A model generated the notes under the pieces. The model saw nothing but the letters and a program-made list of their open reading frames with translations. It had not been told where the DNA came from and did no database searches. A stretch of DNA of 64,000 nt from Enhydrobacter sp. (GTDB lineage Bacteria > Pseudomonadota > Alphaproteobacteria > Reyranellales > Reyranellaceae): positions 1 to 64,000 of the forward strand of contig JAHCJV010000011.1 in assembly GCA_026126105.1 (NCBI GenBank), given 5' to 3'. Each line of letters begins with the position of its first letter. Within the stretch, counting starts at the first letter, position 1. This document shows, piece after piece, positions 16,839 through 24,873 of this stretch. The translations under genes and the position numbers were made by a program.

Positions 16839-17318
16839 ATGAAGGTCTCCGCTCTTACCGGAACCGGCAACTACTTCGAGGACTTCAAGGTCGGCGACGT
16901 GCTGAAGCACGCTCGCGGAAAGACCGTGGAGCCGATGGAGCAGGTCTGGATCACCAACGTGACCATGAACACGGCTGAAGCGCACTTCAACGAGCACCTG
17001 ACCAAGAGCACCAACTATGGCCAGCGGCTCGGCTTCGGCGGCGTCACCATCTCGATGTGCATCGGGCTCGCCGCCCAGGACACCGCGGAGAACGCGCTGG
17101 CCGAACTTGGCATGGACAAGATCCGACTGAAAGGGCCGCTCTATCACGGCGACACGCTCTATTGTTATAGCGAGGTGCTCGGGACCAGTGACGCCGAGCA
17201 GCCCGACGCCGGCATCGTCCGCTTCAAGCACTACGGCGTGAACCAGGACGACAAGCACATCTTTGAGGGCGAGCGCTGGGTGCTGATCAAGCGCCGCAGC
17301 CACTGGGGCGACAAGTGA
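16839..17318 (+). CDS. MaoC-like hot-dog dehydratase (second copy)
   Basis: A 159-residue MaoC-type protein homologous to the first copy at 15190; both begin N-x-Y-x-D-F and keep the G-x-T-V segment. The active-site region reads NTAEAHFNEH, which preserves the His but has Asn where Asp is usual. The ATG follows the TAG of the acyl-CoA dehydrogenase with no gap. Two short MaoC paralogues flanking one dehydrogenase suggest either a heteromeric hydratase or two successive hydration steps. It ends directly before the large perfect palindrome at 17320. Confidence 0.85.
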   Translation: MKVSALTGTGNYFEDFKVGDVLKHARGKTVEPMEQVWITNVTMNTAEAHFNEHLTKSTNYGQRLGFGGVTISMCIGLAAQDTAENALAELGMDKIRLKGPLYHGDTLYCYSEVLGTSDAEQPDAGIVRFKHYGVNQDDKHIFEGERWVLIKRRSHWGDK

Positions 17319-17319
17319 G

Positions 17320-17394
17320 TCATTGCTGGGACCGCGCCACTCCGTGGCGCCTTATGGACTTGAGCGCCACGGAGTGGCGCGGTCCCAGCAATGA
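17320..17394. repeat. Perfect 31-bp inverted repeat that includes a start codon
   Basis: Arms 17320-17350 and 17364-17394 are exact reverse complements, with a 13-base loop. The right arm ends with ATGA, the start of the CoA-transferase gene, and the left arm begins two bases after the preceding stop codon. The outer arm ends read TCATTGCTGGGA, carrying the GCTGGGA motif of the other palindromes in the window. In mRNA it would form a long GC-rich hairpin that could sequester the downstream start codon. Confidence 0.9.
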
Positions 17395-18611
17395 GTGAAG
17401 TTCTCGGCGCGCTCGACGGCGTCAGGATCGTCGACCTCACGCAGATGCTGGCCGGGCCCTACTGCACCATGCTGCTGGCCGACCAGGGTGCGGAGATCAT
17501 CAAAGTCGAGCCGCTCGACGGCGACCACACTCGGATCATCGGGCCCTATCATGTCGATGACAAGCTCAAGGCTTTCGGTGGCTACTTCGCTTCGGTGAAC
17601 CGCAACAAGAAGTCGATCGCCATCGACCTCAAGCGACCCGAGGGACGCGACCTCGTCCTCAAACTGTGCGACGGCGCCGATGCGGTGGTCGAGAACTATC
17701 GCGGCGGGGTGATGGATCGGCTTGGCCTCAGCTACGAGACGCTGCACGCGCGCAATCCGAAGCTGGTATACGCCACGATCCGCGGCTTCGGCGACCCGCG
17801 CACCGGCAAGAGCCCCTATTCCGACTTCCCCGCCTACGACGTGATCAGCCAGGCGATGGGCGGCATCATGGCCATCACCGGTCCCGACAAGGACACGCCG
17901 CTCAAGGTCGGCCCCGGCGTCGGCGATATCGTTCCGGCTATAACCTGCGCCTTCGGCATCGTCTCGGCGATCTACCGCGCCTCCAGGACCGGCAAGGGCC
18001 AGTTCGTCGATGTCGGTATGGTCGACGCGATCCTCGCGGTCTGTGAACGCATCATGCACCAGCACTCTTATGCCCAGAGCCTGCCTGTGCCCGAGGGTAA
18101 TCATCATCCCCTGCTCTGCCCATTCGGCATGTTCCCGGCCAAGGACGGCTTCGTCACCATAGCCGCGCATGCCGACGCGCATTTCCCGATCCTCTGCCGG
18201 CTGATCGACCGGTCAGACATGGCGACCGACCAGCGGTTCGCGACCGTGCAGGACCGCCGCGCCAACCAGGACGTAATCATCGACGCGGTCTCCGCCTTCA
18301 CCCGGCAGCGCACCAAGCAGGAACTGCTGAAGCATTTCGGCGGAAAGGTGCCTTTTTCGCCGGTCTACAATGTGCGCGACATCGTTGCCGACCCCCACTT
18401 CAAGGCGCGCGAGATGCTTCCCTGGGTTCCGCATCCCGGCCTCGACCACGAGGTGCAGATCGCCGGCGTCGCGGTGAAGATGACCGAGACGCCGGGCAAG
18501 GTGCGCCACCGCGCGCCGCTGCTGGGCGAGCATACTGATGAGTATCTGAAATCCATCGGCTTGAGCACGGGCGAGATCGACCGCCTGCGCGCCGACAAGA
18601 TCGTAGCTTGA
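17391..18611 (+). CDS. CaiB/BaiF family (class III) CoA-transferase, itaconate-type cluster
   Basis: A 406-residue class III CoA-transferase. Family landmarks are IVDLTQMLAGPYCTMLLADQ near residue 14, VVENYRGGVMDRLG near 100, and GKGQFVDVGMVDA at 201-213, which keeps the expected nucleophilic Asp (about D212), unlike the transferase at 8212. In P. aeruginosa a transferase next to Ich and Ccl makes itaconyl-CoA; the same job, or mesaconate/succinate CoA transfer, is inferred here. The start codon lies inside the perfect palindrome and has no Shine-Dalgarno sequence upstream, so initiation is either weak or controlled by that hairpin. Confidence 0.9.
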   Translation: MSEVLGALDGVRIVDLTQMLAGPYCTMLLADQGAEIIKVEPLDGDHTRIIGPYHVDDKLKAFGGYFASVNRNKKSIAIDLKRPEGRDLVLKLCDGADAVVENYRGGVMDRLGLSYETLHARNPKLVYATIRGFGDPRTGKSPYSDFPAYDVISQAMGGIMAITGPDKDTPLKVGPGVGDIVPAITCAFGIVSAIYRASRTGKGQFVDVGMVDAILAVCERIMHQHSYAQSLPVPEGNHHPLLCPFGMFPAKDGFVTIAAHADAHFPILCRLIDRSDMATDQRFATVQDRRANQDVIIDAVSAFTRQRTKQELLKHFGGKVPFSPVYNVRDIVADPHFKAREMLPWVPHPGLDHEVQIAGVAVKMTETPGKVRHRAPLLGEHTDEYLKSIGLSTGEIDRLRADKIVA

Positions 18612-18621
18612 GGAGAAGACA

Positions 18622-19536
18622 ATGTCCGAACGTCCCCGCCGTCCGCGCCGCGTCCAGCTTTCAACGCCCGGTTCGAGCGAGAAGATGATGCAGAAGGCCT
18701 CGGAGTCGAAGGCCGATCATGTCTTTCTCGACCTCGAGGACGCCGTCGCTCCGAGCGCAAAGCGCGACGCCCGTAAGAAGATCGTGGAGGCGCTGAAGAC
18801 TCTGAACTGGAAAGGCAAGACGCGCTGCGTGCGCATCAACGACCTCACCACCGAGTACGCCTACGAGGACATCATCGAGATTGTGGAGGGTGCAGGAGAG
18901 CATCTCGACACCATCATGATGACCAAGGTGCAGACCGCGGCGGACATCCTGTTCGCCGACAAGCTGCTCAACCAGATGGAAAAGAAGCTGAAGCTCAAGA
19001 ATCGAATTGGGCTCGAAGCCCTGATCGAGGAAGTCGAGGGCATGCAGAATGTCGACGAGATCGCCAGGTCCACGCCGCGGCTGGAATGCCTGGTGTTCGG
19101 CATGGGCGACTTTTCAGCCTCGATGGGCGTCACCAACAAGAACGTTGGCGAGTCCGACGGCTATCCCGGCGACATCTGGCACTATGCCCGCTTCCGGCTG
19201 GTGATGGCCTGCCGAGCCGCCGGCATCGACCCGGTCGACGGGCCGTTTGCGGACTTCAAGAACCCGGAGGCCTATCGCGAGGAATGCCGCCGTTCGATGA
19301 TCCTGGGGTGCGTCGGCAAGTGGGCAATCCATCCCTCCCAGATCGAGCATGCGCTCGAGATCTACTCGCCCAAACCCGACGATATCGCCCGCGCGCGCAA
19401 GCTCGAGAAGGCCTATGCCGAAGCAGAGGCCGCCGGGCTGGGGGCGATCAATGTCGACGGCATCATGGTCGACGTCGCCTCGATCCGCATCCTGCGCAAT
19501 ACCATCCTGAACAAGGCCGACCTGTTCGGGATGTGA
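18622..19536 (+). CDS. HpcH/HpaI aldolase / citrate lyase beta-like (CoA-ester lyase)
   Basis: A 304-residue TIM-barrel lyase of the CitE/malyl-CoA-lyase group. FLDLEDAVAPSAK is near residue 34, the Mg-binding Glu is in LEALIEEVEG near 134, and the partner Asp is in FGMGDFSASMGV near 160. Such enzymes split malyl-CoA, beta-methylmalyl-CoA or citramalyl-CoA into acetyl-CoA or propionyl-CoA plus glyoxylate or pyruvate. Following a CoA-transferase and MaoC hydratases, citramalyl-CoA cleavage (as in Ccl) is the best guess. GAGGAG lies before the ATG, 10 bp after the transferase stop. Confidence 0.9.
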   Translation: MSERPRRPRRVQLSTPGSSEKMMQKASESKADHVFLDLEDAVAPSAKRDARKKIVEALKTLNWKGKTRCVRINDLTTEYAYEDIIEIVEGAGEHLDTIMMTKVQTAADILFADKLLNQMEKKLKLKNRIGLEALIEEVEGMQNVDEIARSTPRLECLVFGMGDFSASMGVTNKNVGESDGYPGDIWHYARFRLVMACRAAGIDPVDGPFADFKNPEAYREECRRSMILGCVGKWAIHPSQIEHALEIYSPKPDDIARARKLEKAYAEAEAAGLGAINVDGIMVDVASIRILRNTILNKADLFGM

Positions 19537-19561
19537 CGCGCCGCCTTCGGAACGACGGGCC

Positions 19562-20749
19562 ATGAAGCGCGCCTTCGTTCCGGTGGCCAGCATGCTGGCC
19601 ATCCAGGTAATGGTATCGCTCAGCGTCTTGTCGCTGAGCGTCATGATGCCGGCCGTGGCGCGCGACCTGGCGATCGACGCCAAGCTCGTCGGGTTGTTCA
19701 CCGCCCTCATCTACGGGGTCGCCGCCTCGGTGGCGCTCGCCGCCGCCGGCCCGATCGTGCGCCTTGGCGCGGTGCGAGTCTGCCAGGTGGCCCTGCTGAT
19801 GGCCGCGATCGGCCTGGCCCTCAACTCGATCGCGGCAGTCGCCGCGACGGTGGTTGCCGTGCTGTTCATCGGCATGGCGCAGGGCCCGATCAATCCGGCG
19901 TCCGCTCATGTCCTCTCCCAGCGCGTGCCGCGCGAGTATTTCGGCATGGTTTTCTCGCTGAAGCAGACAGGGGTGCCGATCGGCTTTGCGCTCGCCGGTA
20001 TCATCTTCCCTGCCCTGCTCGCCTGGGTCGGCTGGCAAGGCGCCAGCCTGATCGCGGCGGGCGCGCTCGTCCTCTCGGCAATTGCAATCGAGCCGCTGAG
20101 GCCGCGGCTCGATGTCATCGCGGTCGCGGGCAAGTCTGCGACGAGCATCTGGCGGTCGGTCCGGTTCGTGCTCGGCCACCCGCAGCTCCGTGTCCTCGGC
20201 TGGTCGGCGTTCATCTACGTGGTCGCCCAGCACACCTTCACCTTCTACCTGGTGACTTATCTCTACGAGCATTGCAGTCTTACGATCGCCCAGGCCGGCG
20301 CGCTCCTGTCGGCATCGCAGATCGTCGGCACCGGCGTGCGCCTGCTGAGCGGGGGCGCGGGCGACCGCATCCCGCGCATGCGACTTCTGGGGTGGACCGG
20401 CATCGGCATGACGCTCGGCTGCATTGCCATCGCATTGCTCGACGCCGCCACGCCTTTCTGGCTGATCACGCTGGTGGTTATCGGCTACGGCTCGGTCGTG
20501 ATCAGCTGGAACGGGACCTCGCAGGCGGAGTTCGCCCATCTCTCGCCGCCCGGAGAAGCCGCCGCCGTCGCGGCGGTCCAGACCTCGCTCGCCTTCTCCG
20601 GCGCGGTATTCGGGCCGCCACTTTTCGCCCTGATCGCTTCGCTGCTCAGCTACCGGATGGCCTTTCTTGCCGTCGCAGCCTGCGTGTTCGCCGCCGCCGC
20701 GTGGCAGCTCGTGACTGCCCGCTCTCGACTGCCCCGCACGTCGGGGTGA
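19562..20749 (+). CDS. MFS transporter
   Basis: A 395-residue protein with about 12 hydrophobic segments and a basic loop after the second segment, consistent with the major facilitator superfamily. The motif RVPREYFGMVFSLKQTGVPIGFALAG, near residue 120, resembles the CynX/NarK-like group. It closes the itaconate-type cluster, 25 bp after the lyase, and is a good candidate for the uptake or export carrier of that pathway's dicarboxylate. The substrate is inferred from position only. Confidence 0.87.
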   Translation: MKRAFVPVASMLAIQVMVSLSVLSLSVMMPAVARDLAIDAKLVGLFTALIYGVAASVALAAAGPIVRLGAVRVCQVALLMAAIGLALNSIAAVAATVVAVLFIGMAQGPINPASAHVLSQRVPREYFGMVFSLKQTGVPIGFALAGIIFPALLAWVGWQGASLIAAGALVLSAIAIEPLRPRLDVIAVAGKSATSIWRSVRFVLGHPQLRVLGWSAFIYVVAQHTFTFYLVTYLYEHCSLTIAQAGALLSASQIVGTGVRLLSGGAGDRIPRMRLLGWTGIGMTLGCIAIALLDAATPFWLITLVVIGYGSVVISWNGTSQAEFAHLSPPGEAAAVAAVQTSLAFSGAVFGPPLFALIASLLSYRMAFLAVAACVFAAAAWQLVTARSRLPRTSG

Positions 20750-20788
20750 AGACCATAATCTGCAACACGAGCGTCATAGGGTAGACCG

Positions 20789-23143
20789 ATGGAATTCTTC
20801 AGACGCTTCACGATTCTCGTTTCCGCACCGGCTTTCGATGCCGACAACCTCGAAGGCCACCGGCTGCGCGAGATCACCGCCGAGATCGAGAAGCTCGGCT
20901 TCCAGGTCGTTCAGGCGCGGCGCATCGAGGACGCCGAGATCGCCGTCCAGACCGACGCCGCCATCGGCTGCATGGTGGTCGACTGGGGCAAGAAGGGGCT
21001 GGACGGCAAGACCGCGTCGCTGATCAACCTGATGCGGCGGCGCGGGCTCGACATGCCGATCGTCCTTCTGGTGCGTGGCAAACGCCTGGAGGAAATTCCG
21101 GTCGAGGTGCTCGACTTCATCGACGGCTACATCTTCCTCGCCGAGGAGACGCCCGCGTTCATCGCAAAGAATCTCGTGAGCCGGCTCAAGCAATATGCCG
21201 AAACGCTCAAGACGCCGTTCTTCGGGGCGCTGGTCGACTATGCCGAGCGCGGCAACCAGCTCTGGACCTGCCCGGGTCACAATGGCGGCGTTTTCTACAA
21301 TCGCAGTCCGATCGGTCGGATCTTCGTCGAGCATCTCGGCGAGGCGGTCTTCCGCGACGATCTCGACAACTCCGTGCTCGAGCTCGGGGACCTGCTCGTG
21401 CATGAAGGGCCGGCCTTGAAGGCGCAGCAGGAGGCGGCCGAGATCTTCGGGGCCGAGAAGACCTACTTCGTCCTTAATGGCACCTCCACCTCAAACAAGA
21501 TGGTTCTTTCGGCGCTCGTCGCCGAAGGCGATCTCGTGCTGTTCGACCGCAATAACCACAAGGCCGCGCATCACGGCGCGCTGTTCCTCGGCGGCGGGAT
21601 CCCGATCTTTCTCGAAACCGACCGCAACGCCCACGGTCTGATCGGCCCGATCTTTCACGAGGCGCTCGACGAGACCCTGATCCGCGAAAAAATACGCAAA
21701 CATCCGCTGGTCGCCGACAAGGAAGCGTGGCGCCGCGAGCGGCCGTTCCGTGTCGCCGTCATCGAACAGTGCACCTACGACGGCACGATCTACGATGCCC
21801 GCATGATCGTCGAGAAGATCGGCCACCTCTGCGATTACATCCTGTTCGATGAAGCCTGGGCGGGATTCATGAAGTTCCATCCGCTGTACGCCGGGCGCTA
21901 TGCCATGGGTCTCACCGATCTCGGCCCGGCGCGGCCTGGCATCATGGCAACGCAATCGACCCACAAGCAGCTCGCGAGCTTCTCCCAGGCCTCGCAGATC
22001 CACGTCAAGGACAGCCATATCGAAGGACAGCGGCGGCGGATCGAGCACCGTCGCTTCAACGAGTTCTTCATGCTGCACGCCTCGACCTCGCCGTTCTATC
22101 CGCTGTTCGCCTCGCTCGATGTCGGCGCGCAGATGATGAAAGGCCGGTCCGGCGTGGTGCTATGGGACGACACCATCCGGCTCGGAATCGAGCTGCGCAA
22201 GAAGGTGCGGGCGATCCGGCGCGAGTTCGAGCACAAGGAGAAGGATCCGGCGCGACGCTGGTTCTTCGATGTCTTCGTTCCCGATCGCCTCGCCGTCCCC
22301 GGCCCCGACGGCGCGCCCGAGCGCGAGATCGCCTGGGAAGAAGTCGCGACGGACGATCTCGCCTCGGATCCGCGCTGCTGGGAATTGGCGCCGGGCGCGA
22401 ACTGGCACGGCTTCACCCATGTCGCGCCGGGCTATGCGATCACCGATCCCAGCAAACTGACAGTCCTGACGCCCGGCTTCGACCGTGCCAGCGGCGCCTA
22501 TTCGGAGTTTGGCATCCCTGCGCCCGTGGTGGCCCAGTATCTGCGCGAGAACCGGGTCGTATCCGAGAAGAACGATCTCAATTCGCTGCTGTTCCTGCTC
22601 ACACCCGGTGTGGAATCGAGCAAGGCGGGAACTCTCCTCAGCACCCTGGTGGCCTTCAAGCGACTGCATGACGACAACGCCCGCCTCGACGACGCCATCG
22701 GCGAATTCGTTGCGCGGCGGCCAGCGCGCTACTCGGGTGTACGCCTGCGCGATCTCTGCCGCGACATGCACGCCTTCTTCCGCGAGAGCGGCGCCAGCAC
22801 CCTGCAGCGCGCCCAGTTCGCACCTGAGCATCTGCCGGCGCTCGTCATGCCGCCAAACGAGGCGGTGCGCCAGCTGGTGCGCAACAACGTCGATTATCTG
22901 CCGGTCAGCGAAGCATTCGGCCGCATCGCCACCACCATGTTCGTGGTCTATCCGCCCGGCATCGCCAGCATCGTGCCGGGCGAGCGCCTCGACGAGCGGG
23001 CCCGCCCCATGCTCGACTATCTCGCAATGTTCGAGCGCAGCGCCAACCTGTTCCCCGGCTTCGACGTCGAGGTACAGGGCATCTATCGCGAGATCGAGAA
23101 GGACGGAACGGTGAGGTTCTATACCTACGTGGTGCGGGAGTAG
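20789..23143 (+). CDS. Orn/Lys/Arg decarboxylase, group I (biodegradative type)
   Basis: A 784-residue PLP enzyme of the large fold-type I amino acid decarboxylases. It has an N-terminal flavodoxin-like wing domain (1-130), then the PLP domain with the Schiff-base Lys at residue 393 in STHKQL, the phosphate-pocket segment NGTSTSNK, and DEAW for the pyridine contact, then a C-terminal domain. It produces cadaverine, putrescine or agmatine and consumes a proton; which substrate is used cannot be read here. No antiporter gene is adjacent, unlike the adi and cad acid-resistance operons. An AGGG sequence lies before the ATG. The last 19 bp overlap the convergent acetyltransferase gene. Confidence 0.92.
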   Translation: MEFFRRFTILVSAPAFDADNLEGHRLREITAEIEKLGFQVVQARRIEDAEIAVQTDAAIGCMVVDWGKKGLDGKTASLINLMRRRGLDMPIVLLVRGKRLEEIPVEVLDFIDGYIFLAEETPAFIAKNLVSRLKQYAETLKTPFFGALVDYAERGNQLWTCPGHNGGVFYNRSPIGRIFVEHLGEAVFRDDLDNSVLELGDLLVHEGPALKAQQEAAEIFGAEKTYFVLNGTSTSNKMVLSALVAEGDLVLFDRNNHKAAHHGALFLGGGIPIFLETDRNAHGLIGPIFHEALDETLIREKIRKHPLVADKEAWRRERPFRVAVIEQCTYDGTIYDARMIVEKIGHLCDYILFDEAWAGFMKFHPLYAGRYAMGLTDLGPARPGIMATQSTHKQLASFSQASQIHVKDSHIEGQRRRIEHRRFNEFFMLHASTSPFYPLFASLDVGAQMMKGRSGVVLWDDTIRLGIELRKKVRAIRREFEHKEKDPARRWFFDVFVPDRLAVPGPDGAPEREIAWEEVATDDLASDPRCWELAPGANWHGFTHVAPGYAITDPSKLTVLTPGFDRASGAYSEFGIPAPVVAQYLRENRVVSEKNDLNSLLFLLTPGVESSKAGTLLSTLVAFKRLHDDNARLDDAIGEFVARRPARYSGVRLRDLCRDMHAFFRESGASTLQRAQFAPEHLPALVMPPNEAVRQLVRNNVDYLPVSEAFGRIATTMFVVYPPGIASIVPGERLDERARPMLDYLAMFERSANLFPGFDVEVQGIYREIEKDGTVRFYTYVVRE

Positions 23144-23715
23144 CGGTCGTCGTCCGGCGGCACGGTCGCACCCGGTCCGAGCGCGCGCTGCATCAGGAGG
23201 CTGTCGGTCCATCGGCCGAACTTGAAGCCGACGTCCTTCAGCAGGCCGGCGCGCTCGAAGCCAAAAGCCTCGTGCAGCTTCTGCGACGGCGTGTTGCTGC
23301 CGTCGATGTAGCCGAACATCTGGCGAAAGCCAGCCGCGGCACAGGCGTCGATCAACGCCGGCAACAGCAGCCGACCGACGCCGGAATGCAGGTAATCCGG
23401 ATGAACGTAGATCGAGTGTTTGACGGCATAACGATAGGCGGGACGCTTGCGGAACGGCACGGCGTAGGCGTAGCCGACAATGACGCCGCCGCGGTCCGCC
23501 ACCAGATGAGGCAGCTTGCGCCGCAGCATGTTCTTGCGCCGGCGCTTGATATCCTCGTCATGCAGCGGCTCGGGATCGACCACGTCTCCTACGCCACGCC
23601 TGATGTGATGTGTGTAGATCCCCAGCATCGCCGGAACGTCGCTCTCCGAGGACGGACGTACCGTGATCGCTTGCGTCAAGTCGGGTTGGATTTCATTCAT
23701 CGCCACCTCGATCAA
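23125..23715 (-). CDS. GNAT family N-acetyltransferase (phosphinothricin/MnaT-like)
   Basis: A 196-residue GCN5-type acetyltransferase. The acetyl-CoA pyrophosphate loop follows HPDYLHSGVGRLLLPALID (about residues 104-122), and the late segment GFRQMFGYIDGSNTPSQKLHEAFGF is typical of Pat/YncA-like enzymes. These acetylate free amines of amino acids or analogues in the cytoplasm. Its 3' end overlaps the decarboxylase by 19 bp on the opposite strand. The 135-bp gap upstream separates it from the divergent CFA-synthase-like gene. Confidence 0.88.
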   Translation of the reverse strand: MIEVAMNEIQPDLTQAITVRPSSESDVPAMLGIYTHHIRRGVGDVVDPEPLHDEDIKRRRKNMLRRKLPHLVADRGGVIVGYAYAVPFRKRPAYRYAVKHSIYVHPDYLHSGVGRLLLPALIDACAAAGFRQMFGYIDGSNTPSQKLHEAFGFERAGLLKDVGFKFGRWTDSLLMQRALGPGATVPPDDDRYSRTT

Positions 23716-23850
23716 TCACACCAATTTGACGTTTTCATGTCGCGCCGGCTCGGGGTTCCTACTACGAAGGAATGGCTGCCGCGAGCGCCGACGGGCGACG
23801 CCTTCCACCGGATTCCGCCGTGCCTGCAGCCATTGAACCGGAGTTTGCAT

Positions 23851-24744
23851 ATGATTGAGAGCCGGCCGGAGGCTACAGGGGCATCGCCTAAGGCGATCCG
23901 CGCGCACTATGACGTGGGCAACGACTTCTACCGCCTCTGGCTCGAGGAAACGATGACCTATTCGTCGGCCATGTGGCGCGACGAAAATGATACGGGCTCC
24001 CTTGCCGACGCTCAGCGCCGGAAGATCGACTGGCATTTGCGGCATTCCGGCGCCGACACCGCCACGACCGTTCTCGATATCGGATGCGGATGGGGCGCGA
24101 CCCTTCGCGCGGCAGCTCAGGCGCGCGCGCCTGATGCACCTCCCCTGCTTCGCGGTGTCGGCCTGACGCTGAGCGACGCGCAAGCAGAGTTGGGACGACT
24201 TCTCGCGACGCAAGCTCGCCTGCCGCAAATCGAGATCCGAATCGAAGGCTGGGCCGATCACCGGCCGGCGGAACCGTATGGCGCGATCATCTCGGTCGGC
24301 GCTTTCGAGCACTTCACGAAGCCTGCCGACGCCTCGCCCACGAAGATCGCGATCTACCGTGAATTCTTCGCCCGGTGTCGCGACATACTGGCCCCCGAGG
24401 CGCGCATGACGCTTCAGACCATCGCTTACGGCGATCCGGACGACGAGGTCCCGGCAGGGCCCCTTGTCGAGGATATCTTTCCCGAATCGGAGCTGCCGCG
24501 CCTGCCGGAGATACTGGCCGCAGCCAATGGATTGTTCGAGATCGAGCTCTACCGGAACGATCGCAGGGATTATGGCCGAACCTGCGAGCTTTGGGCTGCA
24601 AATCTGAAGGCGCGTCGTCTCGAGGCAGTGGAACTAGTCGGCAAGGACCAAACCCGACGGTACGAGCGTTATCTGAAGTTCGCCGCCTGGGGTTTCTGGT
24701 CGCATCGCCTCCATCTCCTGCGATTCCGGTTGAAGCGCCGATAG
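23851..24744 (+). CDS. Cyclopropane-fatty-acyl-phospholipid synthase-like methyltransferase
   Basis: A 297-residue SAM methyltransferase. It begins with the CFA-synthase hallmark AIRAHYDVGNDFYRLWL near residue 14, followed by MTYSSAMW, then motif I LDIGCGWGATLRAAA and SVGAFEHF, where CFAS proteins have the conserved E-x-x-x-H. Such enzymes methylenate or methylate unsaturated lipid chains at the membrane, or act on related acyl groups. GGAG lies seven bases before the ATG at 23851; longer in-frame starts lack one. It stands alone between a divergent acetyltransferase and a binding protein. Confidence 0.88.
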   Translation: MIESRPEATGASPKAIRAHYDVGNDFYRLWLEETMTYSSAMWRDENDTGSLADAQRRKIDWHLRHSGADTATTVLDIGCGWGATLRAAAQARAPDAPPLLRGVGLTLSDAQAELGRLLATQARLPQIEIRIEGWADHRPAEPYGAIISVGAFEHFTKPADASPTKIAIYREFFARCRDILAPEARMTLQTIAYGDPDDEVPAGPLVEDIFPESELPRLPEILAAANGLFEIELYRNDRRDYGRTCELWAANLKARRLEAVELVGKDQTRRYERYLKFAAWGFWSHRLHLLRFRLKRR

Positions 24745-24873
24745 CTCCACCGGCCGACCCTGCTTCGCGATCTCGACGATCCCTCCACAGAATTCCGGCC
24801 TGCAAACCGAGTAGTCGGCAGAGCAGGACGACGACGTGTTAGCGTGGTCGCAACGACAAAGCGGAGGAACACC

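Noticed and set aside
23272-23850. Extended N-terminus of the CFA-synthase-like protein
   Set aside because: It lies antisense to the acetyltransferase gene and lacks similarity; the ATG at 23851 has its own ribosome site.
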